Shown: positions 8,801-19,414 of the stretch, in pieces
Numbering within the stretch: position 1 is the first letter of the stretch
Layout of the letters: each line of letters starts with the position of its first letter
Source: Phenylobacterium aquaticum
Lineage (GTDB): Bacteria; Pseudomonadota; Alphaproteobacteria; Caulobacterales; Caulobacteraceae
Direction: 5' to 3'
Length of the DNA: 64,000 bases
Assembly (NCBI GenBank): GCA_947378305.1
Contig: CANCJJ010000002.1
Span: 124,001 to 188,000 of the forward strand
Notes under the pieces: generated by a model
The model's input: only the letters and a program-made list of their open reading frames with translations
Told to the model about the DNA's origin: nothing
Databases searched by the model: none
Made by a program: the position numbers and the translations under genes

Positions 8801-9381
8801 TGCTGTCTGAGCGCGCGCGGCGCATTGTGTCCAGTCTGGTGGACTTCGGATGGCCCCTGGGCCTGATCATCGGCTTTTTGCTGACCCATGACATGGTCAA
8901 GGCCTCCTGGGGCCTGGTGGCCGGGGCTGGCCTGGCCCTGGCCGTGGGCTATGGTCTGGAACGCCGCATAGCGCCCATGCCCCTGATTGCCGGCGTCATG
9001 GCCCTGGTTTTCGGCACCCTCGCCCTGGTCTTCCACGACCCCAAGTTCGTCTACATGAAGCCAACCGTGACCTCGGCCCTCTTCGGGGTCCTGCTGATTG
9101 GGGGCGTGCTCATGGGATATAATCCCCTCAAGATCATGCTGAACGCTGCCTTTCAGCTGCCCGACCCGGCCTGGCGGATTCTGACCTGGCGTTATGCGCT
9201 GTTTTTCTTGCTGATGGCGGCCCTGAATGAAGCCGTCTGGCGGACCCAGTCCCAGGCCGTCTGGCTCATGCTGCGCTTTCCGGTCGGACAGATCCTTCAC
9301 GTCGTCTTTGCGCTTGCCCAGGTCCCCTTCCTGATGAAATTCAGTGAAAGCGACACCTCAGCCCCCACACCGGTCGAATAG
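8800..9381 (+). CDS. yciB: Inner membrane septation protein YciB/IspZ
   Basis: A 193-residue integral membrane protein with about five hydrophobic segments, matching the IspZ/YciB family by its ends (LVDFGWPLGLIIGFLLTHDM near the N-terminus; NEAVWRTQSQAVWLMLRFP near residue 145). Family members affect septation and envelope integrity; the molecular activity is unsettled. It shares a base with the ftsY stop and closes the dapF operon. Confidence 0.88.
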   Translation: MLSERARRIVSSLVDFGWPLGLIIGFLLTHDMVKASWGLVAGAGLALAVGYGLERRIAPMPLIAGVMALVFGTLALVFHDPKFVYMKPTVTSALFGVLLIGGVLMGYNPLKIMLNAAFQLPDPAWRILTWRYALFFLLMAALNEAVWRTQSQAVWLMLRFPVGQILHVVFALAQVPFLMKFSESDTSAPTPVE

Positions 9382-9461
9382 ATCAAGGGTTTCGTCAAAA
9401 CGTCGCGATACCTATATACGCAAAAGCTGCCGTCACATTTTTGCAGTATCAGGAGCGAAAT

Positions 9462-10022
9462 TTGGCAAAGGAAAAGTCGGCCTTGCGGCGTAACAAGCTG
9501 GACCTGGACCATTCGCCCAGCCACCTCCTGCATCGCGCGCTTCAGGTCGCCCTGGATATTTATGCAGAAGAACTGGGACCGACCGGCGTGACCCAGCGTC
9601 AATATGCGGTGCTTTCCGCCGTCAGTGTCCAGGATGATTTCACCCAGACGGATCTTGTTCGGATTACAGGGATTGACCGCTCAACCCTGGCCGATCTCGT
9701 GGCGCGCATGATTGGCAAGGGCCTGCTGGACCGCAAGCGATCCCCGAAAGATGCCCGGGCCAATGTCCTTCGACTGACCGAGCCTGGCCGGTCTGCTCTG
9801 GAAGCCGCGCGGCCCAAGGTTTCCGTGGTGGACGAACGCCTGCTGAAGCGCCTCCCTTCGGGTAAGCGCAAGGCCTTGATGAACCTCCTTGCCCGGCTCC
9901 TGGAGACCGAAACGTCCGCGGAGGGGGGCTCCGAGAAAAAGGTCAGCAAGGAGAAACTGGCCCGCAAGGCCGAAAAACGGGCTCGGAAGATGGCGGCGCT
10001 TGTCGCTGATACGCCGGATTAA
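9462..10022 (+). CDS. MarR family transcriptional regulator
   Basis: A 186-residue winged-helix regulator. The MarR DNA-binding core is visible at about residues 40-105 (FTQTDLVRITGIDRSTLADL as recognition region, then the wing DRKRSPKDARANVLRLTEPG). It ends in an unusual 40-residue Lys/Ala/Glu-rich tail. A TTG at 9462 is taken as start because AGGAG lies about 6 bases before it; an upstream TTG at 9441 is in frame but has no such site. It stands alone, so target and ligand are unknown. Its stop overlaps that of the minus-strand gene downstream. Confidence 0.85.
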   Translation: MAKEKSALRRNKLDLDHSPSHLLHRALQVALDIYAEELGPTGVTQRQYAVLSAVSVQDDFTQTDLVRITGIDRSTLADLVARMIGKGLLDRKRSPKDARANVLRLTEPGRSALEAARPKVSVVDERLLKRLPSGKRKALMNLLARLLETETSAEGGSEKKVSKEKLARKAEKRARKMAALVADTPD

Positions 10023-10255
10023 ACCCGGATATCGATAAAGGAGCCCGGGCGCATGATCCGCTCGGGGGGATTGTCCTGCGGGGTCGCCAGAATTTTCTGG
10101 GGCCTAGCCGGGCGGGCGGCCTGGACCGGCGGGGCCCCCATGACCTGGGGCGAGGCGGCGGCGACGAAGAAGGCCGTCCGGGCGTCCATGCCGGGGCTCG
10201 GCGTCGCAGGCGCGCGCGGGGTCTGAAGTCCAGCCGTGATCGGGCCAAGCGCCAT
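10019..10255 (-). CDS. Small proline/alanine-rich protein of unknown function
   Basis: A 78-residue frame starting at an ATG with GAGG 6 bases upstream. It is rich in Pro and Ala, has no convincing signal peptide or membrane helix, and ends in a more ordered-looking segment (RIMRPGSFIDIRV). Coding is plausible because of the ribosome site, the tail-to-tail fit with the MarR gene and the lack of any better frame here. No function can be assigned. Confidence 0.5.
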   Translation of the reverse strand: MALGPITAGLQTPRAPATPSPGMDARTAFFVAAASPQVMGAPPVQAARPARPQKILATPQDNPPERIMRPGSFIDIRV

Positions 10256-10316
10256 TCGTGCCTCGGAAATTATGGTTAACCGCCGTTCACCCTAGGCTCA
10301 GTCTCTTCAGAAATAC

Positions 10317-10835
10317 TTAATGGGGCAGTTGAGCCAGGAGGCTTTCTGCGTCTTGCGCCGACAGGGGGGCCGGATATTTGGCCCGGATCACGCCCTGGGC
10401 GTCCACCAGATAGGTCTCGGGCACACCCGTCACGCCAAGCTCAATGCCGGCCCGGCCTGTGCGATCAACCAGGGTGGCGGCATAGGGATTTCCGAGCCGG
10501 TCCAGGAAGGCCTGGGTTTTTTCCGGGGCATCCTTGTAGGCCACCCCGACCAGGCGCACGCCCCTGGCCTTCAGGGTCATGAGAACGGGGGCTTCGATTT
10601 CGCAAGGACCGCACCAGGAAGCGAAGACATTGACCAGAACCGGCCCGCCCCCTGTGACCTGGGAAAGGGCTGTGACATGGCCATCATCAAGGGCGGGCAG
10701 GGCCAATTCTGGCAGGGGCTTGCCGACCAGGGCCTTGGGTTGGACATGGGGGTCATGCCGCAGGGCGAACAGGGCAAAGAGCAGGGCCAGGAGGCCAAGG
10801 ACCGCCAGGGGCAGGCTGGCGAGAATCCGGGTCAC
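10317..10835 (-). CDS. ccmG: Cytochrome c maturation thioredoxin-like protein CcmG (DsbE)
   Basis: Membrane-anchored periplasmic thiol reductase that keeps apocytochrome c haem-binding cysteines reduced. The 172-residue product has an N-terminal anchor (about 4-26) and a thioredoxin fold with WCGPC (Cys75, Cys78) and the cis-proline segment GVTGVPETYLV. The GTG at 10835 is chosen because it overlaps the ccmD stop (GTGA) and leaves a typical signal anchor; the longer frame to 10898 runs through ccmD. Last gene of the ccmC-ccmD-ccmG group. Confidence 0.93.
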   Translation of the reverse strand: MTRILASLPLAVLGLLALLFALFALRHDPHVQPKALVGKPLPELALPALDDGHVTALSQVTGGGPVLVNVFASWCGPCEIEAPVLMTLKARGVRLVGVAYKDAPEKTQAFLDRLGNPYAATLVDRTGRAGIELGVTGVPETYLVDAQGVIRAKYPAPLSAQDAESLLAQLPH

Positions 10836-11008
10836 GATTTCGGAGCCTGGCTCACAGCCGCGAGTTGTTCGGCCAGGGCTTCGGCCTTGCGCCGCCACTT
10901 GCGGGCAAAGCCCAGCCCGGTCCAGATCAGAGCCACAAAGACCAGGGCAGAAATGCCAAAAGCTGGCCAGACATAGAGAGCATATTTCCCGGCATCGAGA
11001 TCGAGCAT
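10832..11008 (-). CDS. ccmD: Haem exporter protein CcmD
   Basis: A 58-residue protein between ccmC and ccmG, below many gene-finder cut-offs. It starts MLDLDAGKYALYVWPAFGIS, has one membrane helix (about residues 12-33) and a basic cytoplasmic segment (RKWRRKAE), the standard CcmD layout. CcmD helps release haem-loaded CcmE from the CcmABC complex. The start is 4 bases after the ccmC stop, and the stop overlaps the ccmG GTG. Confidence 0.92.
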   Translation of the reverse strand: MLDLDAGKYALYVWPAFGISALVFVALIWTGLGFARKWRRKAEALAEQLAAVSQAPKS

Positions 11009-11012
11009 GGCC

Positions 11013-11741
11013 TCAGGCTCCGGCGAGTCTGGCTTGGGCGGCCTCGGCCCGGCGACGCCAGACCTCGCCGCGAATTCGGACGAGCCACAGGGACCCGAAG
11101 GCCGCTATATAAGCCAGACCCATCAACAGGAGGGGGGTCAGGTAGACGGCGGGCATGGCTGGCCCGCCCTTGGCGAAGACCGAACTGCCCTGATGCAGGG
11201 AATTCCACCAGGTCACCGACCAATGCACAATCGGCAGGTTCACCAGTCCGACCAGGGCGAGAATCGCCCCGGCCCGCGCCGACTTGGCGTCGTCATCCAT
11301 GGCGCTGCGCAGGGCCAAATAGGCCAGATAGAACAAAAACAGCACCAGAACGCTGGTCAGTCGGGCATCCCAGACCCACCATGTGCCCCACATGGGGCGG
11401 CCCCAGAGAGACCCTGTGATCAGGGCCAGGGCAGTGAAGGCAGCTCCCAAGGGGGCGGCGGCCCGGGCGGCGGCATCGGCCAGGGCATGGCGAAAAATCA
11501 GCGAGAGAAAGCTCGCCCCGCCCAGACACATATAGGCAAACAGGCTGAGCCAGGCGGCGGGCACATGAATAAACATGACCCGGATCGTGTCGCCCTGCTG
11601 GTAGTCTTCCGGGGCTGAAAAGCCGAGCCACAGGCCCGCCAGACCCAGGCCTGCGGCCAGGAGGCCGAACAGGGGCGCTGCCCAGCGCGAGAACGCCATG
11701 AACCGCTCAGGATTGGAGAGGAAGGCCGGTGCCGGGATCAT
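11013..11741 (-). CDS. ccmC: Haem exporter / handling protein CcmC
   Basis: Six-helix inner-membrane protein that presents haem to CcmE during cytochrome c biogenesis. In the 242-residue product the family's haem-handling features are visible: His59 in FIHVPAAW, the tryptophan-rich WWD loop (residues 113-125, with WGTWWVWD) and a second periplasmic histidine in LPIVHWSV. First gene of the ccmC-ccmD-ccmG run. A later in-frame ATG (MAFSRWAAP) is a possible alternative start. Confidence 0.94.
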   Translation of the reverse strand: MIPAPAFLSNPERFMAFSRWAAPLFGLLAAGLGLAGLWLGFSAPEDYQQGDTIRVMFIHVPAAWLSLFAYMCLGGASFLSLIFRHALADAAARAAAPLGAAFTALALITGSLWGRPMWGTWWVWDARLTSVLVLFLFYLAYLALRSAMDDDAKSARAGAILALVGLVNLPIVHWSVTWWNSLHQGSSVFAKGGPAMPAVYLTPLLLMGLAYIAAFGSLWLVRIRGEVWRRRAEAAQARLAGA

Positions 11742-11844
11742 CTGAGCGGATTAACCCGACGGGCCCCCCTCTGCAATCGAAAGCCGCCAAGGGAAGGCCG
11801 GGGCCTAGCAAAATCCCCGACCTCTATCCCTGATCGGTGACAAT

Positions 11845-12363
11845 TCAGCCCGGCGTCTTGTCCATGCGGTGAGGGCGGTCCTGACCGCGGCGCTCCCCGC
11901 CGTCGGGGCCCCGCATGTTATGCCTCATCTTGGCATGCATGTTGTCGAACACCTTTTGCTGGGAGGGCGTCAGCTGGGCGTAGAACTTTTTGGTGGCCGT
12001 GGCTCGCGCATCGAAGCGTGCGAGGGCCTCAACCATTTTCGCCCGCATATCGTCCATGCGCTGAGGCGTCGTCATCTTGCCCATATCCATCCTTGGGGGC
12101 TGTCCGTCCCCCTTGTCCGCAGGGGGCTTCATCGAGTCGATGTACGCGGTCAGGGCAGGTTGTTGCGCCGGCGTGAGTTGCAGGGCCTCGCTCATTCGCT
12201 TGGCCATATCCGGCATGGTTTTATGTTCGCGACCCTCTCGGCCTTGATGGTCCATCCGGTCGTGGAGTTCGGCAGGTGGCGGTGCGGGCTGGGCCACGGC
12301 CAAGCTGGCGAGGCCAAGGGCTGTTGCGCCGAGAAGTGTCGCGCTCAGGGATTTGAATTTCAT
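11845..12363 (-). CDS. Periplasmic LTXXQ (Spy/CpxP-like) protein
   Basis: A 172-residue exported protein with a signal peptide (residues 1-25, ending AVAQ). Two LTXXQ-type motifs, LTPAQQPALTAYI and LTPSQQKVFDNMH, flank a charged, Met- and His-rich helical region; the tail is rich in His, Arg and Gly. Spy/CpxP proteins are periplasmic chaperones or stress sensors, and His/Met-rich members are often metal-related. The ATG at 12363 has GGAG 8 bases upstream; a TTG at 12375 is less likely. It lies between ccmB and ccmC on the same strand, an unusual position. Confidence 0.8.
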   Translation of the reverse strand: MKFKSLSATLLGATALGLASLAVAQPAPPPAELHDRMDHQGREGREHKTMPDMAKRMSEALQLTPAQQPALTAYIDSMKPPADKGDGQPPRMDMGKMTTPQRMDDMRAKMVEALARFDARATATKKFYAQLTPSQQKVFDNMHAKMRHNMRGPDGGERRGQDRPHRMDKTPG

Positions 12364-12426
12364 ATCCGTCTCCAAAAATGCCCCACACGACGTTCAACGA
12401 GATCAGACCTTGAATTCCGTCGCCCA

Positions 12427-12467
12427 TCCTTGATCAGACAGGGTATTCCTTGATCAGGACAGGGCAT
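12427..12467. repeat. Short tandem duplication at the 3' end of ccmB
   Basis: Two adjacent near-identical 20-21 base units (TCCTTGATCAGACAGGGTAT and the same with GGACAGGGCAT). The second unit covers the ccmB stop codon and last codons; the first lies just outside the gene. It looks like a small slippage duplication of the gene end. Confidence 0.7.
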
Positions 12468-13119
12468 TTCGACAGGCGGCGGCCATGGCCAGAGGCCCCA
12501 GGGCGATGGCGGCGGCGGTATAGGCCCCCAGAAGAGCCAGTCCGGCTCGCCAGGGCAGGTGTCCGGCGAGGGCATCCAAGGCTCCGCCTCCAAAGATCAC
12601 TGGCGGGACGAACAGGGGCAGGACAATCACCGCCGTCAGGAGCCCCCCTCGGCGCGCGCCAAGACTCAAGGCCGCTCCGATCCCGCCCAGAAAGCTGTAG
12701 GCGAGGCCGCCAATCAGGGCGCAGGCGAGGACCAGGGGCGACAGGGCGATCGGTCCGCCCAGAGCAATCACGGCCAGGGGCGACAGGACGGCGAGGGGCA
12801 GGCCCGTCGCCAGCCACTGGCCAAGACATTTTATGGCGCAGGTCAGTTCGAGGGGCAGAGCGGACAGGGCCAGGAGGTCCAGCGCCCCGTCTTCGAAGTC
12901 CCGCTCGAAGAGTCGGTCCAGGCCCAGCAGGGTCGAGAGCGCCAGGGCGGTCCAGGCTGCGCCCGGGGCAATGGCGCTCAGCCGTCCCGGTTCAGGTCCA
13001 ATGGCTAGCGGCAGGAGGACGGCCATGCCCAGATAAAACCCGCCTGAGACCATGGCCCCGCCGCCTCGCCCCCAGGCCAGGGCGGTTTCGCGGCCAAGCA
13101 GGTCCAGGACCCGGCTCAC
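12454..13119 (-). CDS. ccmB: Haem exporter membrane subunit CcmB
   Basis: Membrane subunit of the CcmAB ABC transporter that drives release of haem-bound CcmE. The 221-residue product has about six hydrophobic segments and the family segment [19 protein letters not shown] around residues 60-80. The GTG at 13119 overlaps the ccmA stop (GTGA). The frame stays open far upstream through ccmA in another frame, so an automatic long start would be wrong. Coupled to ccmA; followed by the LTXXQ gene rather than ccmC. Confidence 0.92.
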   Translation of the reverse strand: MSRVLDLLGRETALAWGRGGGAMVSGGFYLGMAVLLPLAIGPEPGRLSAIAPGAAWTALALSTLLGLDRLFERDFEDGALDLLALSALPLELTCAIKCLGQWLATGLPLAVLSPLAVIALGGPIALSPLVLACALIGGLAYSFLGGIGAALSLGARRGGLLTAVIVLPLFVPPVIFGGGALDALAGHLPWRAGLALLGAYTAAAIALGPLAMAAACRNALS

Positions 13120-13718
13120 GGCTTGATCTCCAGGCTCAGGCTGGCAAGGGGCAGGGGGTCGTGGACGGCGGCCAGAATGAGCCCGCCGCCAGCGAGGTGT
13201 TCGGCCATGATGTCGCCAAACCGCTGACGCCAGGTGCTGTCCAGAGGGCTCAGGGGTTCGTCCAATAGCCAGAGCGGCCTCGGAGCCGCAAGCAGTCGCG
13301 CCAGGGCCAGTCGACGTCTCTGGCCCGCAGAAAGCCTGCGAACCTCCAGGTCCAGCAAGGCGCTGATCTCCAGCCGCTCCACCGCGCTCCGTGCCGAGGC
13401 CTGATTTCCCCCCATCCAGTCCACCCAGAACCGGAGTTCCTCCCAGGCCGTTCGCGAGACCTTCAGGCCGTCGAGATGGCCGAGCGTGTGCAGGCCTTCG
13501 GCCCTGGCCTGTGCGGGATCGGCATCCCCGAACCCGATCTGACCGAACTCCGGCGCGATCAGCCCGCAAATCGCCCGCAGCAGGCTGGTCTTTCCAGACC
13601 CGTTCGGACCCGTCAGGGCACAGGCCTGACCGGCCTCAAGCCGCAGGTTAAGGCCGGTGAAAAGGGTTCTTTCCCCCCGCTTGACGGCCAGATCGGAAAT
13701 TTCCAGGGTGCTGATCAT
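13116..13718 (-). CDS. ccmA: Haem exporter ATPase CcmA
   Basis: ABC ATPase energising CcmB and CcmE haem release. The 200-residue product has Walker A GPNGSGKT (37-44), a signature [14 protein letters not shown] (from 129) and Walker [11 protein letters not shown] (151-160). The ATG at 13718 gives the standard short start [10 protein letters not shown]; the frame extends upstream into the acnA promoter region without homology. It is divergent from acnA. Confidence 0.94.
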   Translation of the reverse strand: MISTLEISDLAVKRGERTLFTGLNLRLEAGQACALTGPNGSGKTSLLRAICGLIAPEFGQIGFGDADPAQARAEGLHTLGHLDGLKVSRTAWEELRFWVDWMGGNQASARSAVERLEISALLDLEVRRLSAGQRRRLALARLLAAPRPLWLLDEPLSPLDSTWRQRFGDIMAEHLAGGGLILAAVHDPLPLASLSLEIKP

Positions 13719-13896
13719 GAAATGACTCGTCCCCTCGCATGGACGAGGCCCGCGCGAAAGGGTATTAGGCCGACGGCCGTCGCCGCCTCGGAGCGCGTAC
13801 GCGGCGCGGGGGCGGACGCTGTGTGTCCGTCTCGACAAGCGCGCGATCTCCGAAGCGTTCGTTCTGCGGCCCTGAACAGAGGAAGGATCCTTAACA

Positions 13897-16590
<2,694 letters not shown>

Positions 16591-16598
16591 ATATCGGT

Positions 16599-16643
16599 CC
16601 TCCCCGCCGCGTCCGGCCGCAAGATCGGGCCGCAGCGGGGAGG
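16599..16643 (+). terminator. Hairpin downstream of acnA
   Basis: Nine-base arms CCTCCCCGC and GCGGGGAGG enclose an inner CGGCC/GGCCG stem. It starts 9 bases after the acnA stop, as expected for a transcript end, but no U-tract follows, so it may act as a 3'-stabilising structure rather than an intrinsic terminator. Confidence 0.6.
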
Positions 16644-16697
16644 CTGGTCACACCTTGTTGAACCCTTGTCTTAGGCTTTTGCGATTAAGTGCGGTCC

Positions 16698-17423
16698 ATG
16701 CGTGAACTTCTGATCGCCGGTCTATTTGCCCTCCTGGGCCCGGGCCTCGCCCTGGCAAAGCCGCCTGTGGTGGTTGAGCTCTATACGGCCCAGGGGTGCG
16801 TTTCCTGCATTGAGGCCAATGCCAAGCTGGCCCCCCTGGCGGCCCGGCCCGACGTTCTGGCCCTGACCTTTTCCGTCGATTACTGGGACTATCTCGGCTG
16901 GCCCGACACCTTTGCCCGCCCGGATTTTACCGCGCGCCAGAAGGCTTATGTGACCCGGCTGGCCCTGCGCGAACCCTATACCCCCCAGGTGGTGGTCAAT
17001 GGCTCGGCCCAGGTGGGTGGCCTGCAAACCGACAAGATCGAGGCCCTGATTACCAAGGCGGAAGCCTCTGGCCGCAGGGCTCCGGCCATCTCTTTTTCCG
17101 GTCAGCGCCGGGTCTATGTCGGGTCCGGTCTGCGCGCCCGCGCCGGGGCAGATGTCTGGCTGGTGCGCTATGACCCCAAGGAACAGGACGTGGATGTCCG
17201 CAAGGGCGACAATCGCGGCCAGACCGTCACACACGTCAATGTTGTACGCGAGGTGACCCGCCTGGGCAGTTGGCGCGGCAAGCCTGTGACCTTCAAGATC
17301 GCTGAGGCACCTGAGGATGGACTGGCAGTCGCGGTCCTGGTCCAGGGGGCCAAGGGCGGCCGAATCCTGGGCGCAGCCCGTCTGGCCCCTGTCCAGGCCA
17401 AGGCCGGGCCTGCAAACCCCTGA
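16698..17423 (+). CDS. DUF1223 family thioredoxin-like exported protein
   Basis: A 241-residue protein with a signal peptide (about 1-20, ending ALAK) and a thioredoxin-like start typical of DUF1223: VVELYTAQGCVSCIEANAKL, with a CxxC pair (CVSC), then SVDYWDYLGWPDTFA and the family's PQVVVNGSAQVGG segment. The function is not established; the CxxC in a secreted thioredoxin fold suggests redox activity in the periplasm. The ATG at 16698 is chosen over a GTG 9 bases earlier. Confidence 0.85.
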   Translation: MRELLIAGLFALLGPGLALAKPPVVVELYTAQGCVSCIEANAKLAPLAARPDVLALTFSVDYWDYLGWPDTFARPDFTARQKAYVTRLALREPYTPQVVVNGSAQVGGLQTDKIEALITKAEASGRRAPAISFSGQRRVYVGSGLRARAGADVWLVRYDPKEQDVDVRKGDNRGQTVTHVNVVREVTRLGSWRGKPVTFKIAEAPEDGLAVAVLVQGAKGGRILGAARLAPVQAKAGPANP

Positions 17424-17482
17424 GGATGACAGGTCCAGCGGCATTGTCGCGGACCTGATTTTCGGATTAACCTTGGTGGATC

Positions 17483-17818
17483 ATGGCCCTTGATCCCCCC
17501 TCGTCCGGCCCCAGGGCCCCCCAGGTGTTCTTTGAACGCCAGGAGTTCAACCGCATCCTCAACCTCTATGGCCGAATGGTCGCTGCCGGGGAATGGCGCG
17601 ACTATGCCATTGATGCCCTGGCCGAGTGTTGCGTTTTCTCGGTCTTCCGCCGCGCCTCCGAGGCCCCGGCCTACCGGATCGAAAAGCGCCCGGCCCTGGC
17701 CCGGCGTCAGGGGGCCTGGGCGGTCATTGGCGAAGGCGGCATGGTTTTGAAACGCGGCCACGAGCTGGAACACGTCCTCAGCGTCTTCGAGTCCCGCCGC
17801 TTCCGGGTGGTCGACTAG
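17483..17818 (+). CDS. DUF2794 domain protein
   Basis: A 111-residue cytoplasmic protein conserved in alphaproteobacteria and matching DUF2794: QVFFERQEFNRILNLYGRMV near the N-terminus, then GEWRDYAIDAL and the C-terminal EHVLSVFESRRFRVVD. No catalytic motif is apparent and the function is unknown. It follows the DUF1223 gene by 60 bases and ends before a symmetric terminator shared with the convergent Bax-inhibitor-like gene. Confidence 0.85.
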   Translation: MALDPPSSGPRAPQVFFERQEFNRILNLYGRMVAAGEWRDYAIDALAECCVFSVFRRASEAPAYRIEKRPALARRQGAWAVIGEGGMVLKRGHELEHVLSVFESRRFRVVD

Positions 17819-17879
17819 CTTATGACTGGACGAGATGGGCGCTCACGGTCGTGTCCCATCAGACCGTAGGGCGAAAGAA

Positions 17880-17908
17880 AAACCCCGGAGGTCGCCCTCC
17901 GGGGTTTA
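17880..17908. terminator. Bidirectional intrinsic terminator
   Basis: A strong hairpin (AACCCCGGAGG, TCG-containing loop, CCTCCGGGGTT) flanked by A-rich sequence on the left and TTTAAA on the right, so it can end transcription from both sides. It lies between the convergent DUF2794 and Bax-inhibitor-1 genes. Confidence 0.85.
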
Positions 17909-17931
17909 AAATCTGTCGTCCGCGCTAGAGC

Positions 17932-18684
17932 CTAGCGGCGGCTGCCAACCAGTCGCAGCAGGAACTGGAACAGGTTGATGAAGTTCAGATAGAGGTTCAG
18001 CGCCCCATAGCTGGTGGCCACACTCATGGCCTCGCCGTCTGAGGAAAGCTCGTAATACATCGTCTTCAGGCGCTGGGTGTCATAGGCGATCAGACCGGAA
18101 AAGATCAGAACGCCCAGGACGCTGATGACCAGTTGCAGGCCGTCCGGATTCCAGAACATGCCGACGAGGGAGGCAATGACCAGACCAAACACGCCCATGA
18201 TCAGGAAGCTGCCCATGGCGGTCAGATCCTTCTTGGTCGTGTAGCCAACCAGGGACAGGCCCCCGAAGGCTGCCGCCGTAATCAGAAAGGTCGAGGCAAT
18301 GGAGGCCCCGGTATAGACGAAGGTCAAGACGCCCAGGGAAGCCCCCATGAGGCTGACAATAGACCAGTAGGTCACACTGGCCGACCGGGCGTCAGGAGTC
18401 CGCCGCGCAAACCCGGAAAAGAGCATGATCGCCAGGGGCCCGAAGGCCACCGCATAACCGACCAGGGTCATGCCGACCAGACGACCATCGGCCGTCACCT
18501 TGAACATCAGGTCACGAACGGGCGGGAAGGTGCCCGTCAGAAAGGCCAGGGCGGCGGAGAGCACCAGGCCCAAAGCCACCTTGTTATAGACCCCCAGCAT
18601 GAAGCTGCGCAGGCCGGAATCCACAGACATATCGGCCTTGTCCACCTGGACTGCGCCGGTAAAGCCACGGTTGAAGTCGCTCAT
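17932..18684 (-). CDS. Bax inhibitor-1 / YccA family membrane protein
   Basis: A 250-residue integral membrane protein with about seven hydrophobic helices, matching the BI-1 (TMBIM/YbhL) family. The C-terminal segment FSGLIAYDTQRLKTMYYELS holds the conserved aspartate region linked to pH-dependent calcium leak in homologues. Physiological role in bacteria is unclear. The ATG at 18684 is preferred to the longer frame to 18774 because family members begin with a short soluble N-terminus. Divergent from thpR. Confidence 0.9.
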   Translation of the reverse strand: MSDFNRGFTGAVQVDKADMSVDSGLRSFMLGVYNKVALGLVLSAALAFLTGTFPPVRDLMFKVTADGRLVGMTLVGYAVAFGPLAIMLFSGFARRTPDARSASVTYWSIVSLMGASLGVLTFVYTGASIASTFLITAAAFGGLSLVGYTTKKDLTAMGSFLIMGVFGLVIASLVGMFWNPDGLQLVISVLGVLIFSGLIAYDTQRLKTMYYELSSDGEAMSVATSYGALNLYLNFINLFQFLLRLVGSRR

Positions 18685-18813
18685 CTGAGCTGAATCCTGT
18701 TTAAAAACGCCCCCTCTGGACGCAATCTTGAATATCGGCGTCCCAAAGCCTTTCCGCAAGGGGTCTTGCAGCAAGTTTGCAAGCCTTTATCGCTTCGGGT
18801 TTACATAGAGACC

Positions 18814-19374
18814 ATGATCCGACTTTTTGCCGCCCTGACCATTCCTGTCTTTATTGGCGAGGGGCTACTGCGCCGTCAAAATGGCCTGGAGGGTGCAGAC
18901 TGGCGACCGGCTGAGGCCTTTCACATCACGCTCAAATTTGCCGGTGATTTGCGGGAAGATCAGGCCGCAGATTTTTCCGAAGCCCTGGCCGGGATAGGTG
19001 CTCCAGCCCTGGCCCTTGAACTGGCGGGGGTGGGGGCCTTTGGAGAGGGGCTGCACCTGCATGCCGTCTGGGCGGGGGTCGAGGACAATCCGGCCCTGAA
19101 ACAGCTTGCCCGGGCCTGCGAAGGTGCCGGACGCAAGGTGGGTCTGGCCCCTGACGCCCGTGTCTACCGCCCCCATGTCACCCTGGCCTATCTGAACCGG
19201 CCCTCGGGTGATGCTGTTGCCCAGTGGATTCAGGCAAACAACCTGATCCATTCCCCGCGCTTTGAAATCGACCAGTTCGGCCTCTATTCAAGCTGGCGCA
19301 CCCAGGCCGGTTCACGCTACCGGCTGGAGCGTAGCTATCCCCTGGGGGGCGTAAAGCCGTCCCAGGGCGTCTGA
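18814..19374 (+). CDS. thpR: RNA 2',3'-cyclic phosphodiesterase ThpR
   Basis: A 186-residue member of the 2H phosphoesterase family, with both catalytic motifs present as HITLKF (about residue 37) and HVTLAY (about residue 125). These enzymes open 2',3'-cyclic phosphates at RNA ends; some members are described as 2'-5' RNA ligases. The start MIRLFAALTIP matches the family; upstream in-frame codons do not. Confidence 0.92.
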   Translation: MIRLFAALTIPVFIGEGLLRRQNGLEGADWRPAEAFHITLKFAGDLREDQAADFSEALAGIGAPALALELAGVGAFGEGLHLHAVWAGVEDNPALKQLARACEGAGRKVGLAPDARVYRPHVTLAYLNRPSGDAVAQWIQANNLIHSPRFEIDQFGLYSSWRTQAGSRYRLERSYPLGGVKPSQGV

Positions 19375-19414
19375 GCCCGCCCGCAAGCGGGTCTTCTTGT
19401 TTTGTGAGGTGCCT

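Noticed and set aside
10262..10290. Possible CtrA-type site (GGTTAACC followed by TTCACC)
   Set aside because: Only one TTAA half-site fits the TTAA-N7-TTAA consensus; the second half is mismatched.
12454..13569. A 371-codon minus-strand frame starting far upstream of ccmB
   Set aside because: Its first 150 codons run antiphase through ccmA and have low-complexity Arg/Gly/Pro sequence; only the part from 13119 is CcmB.
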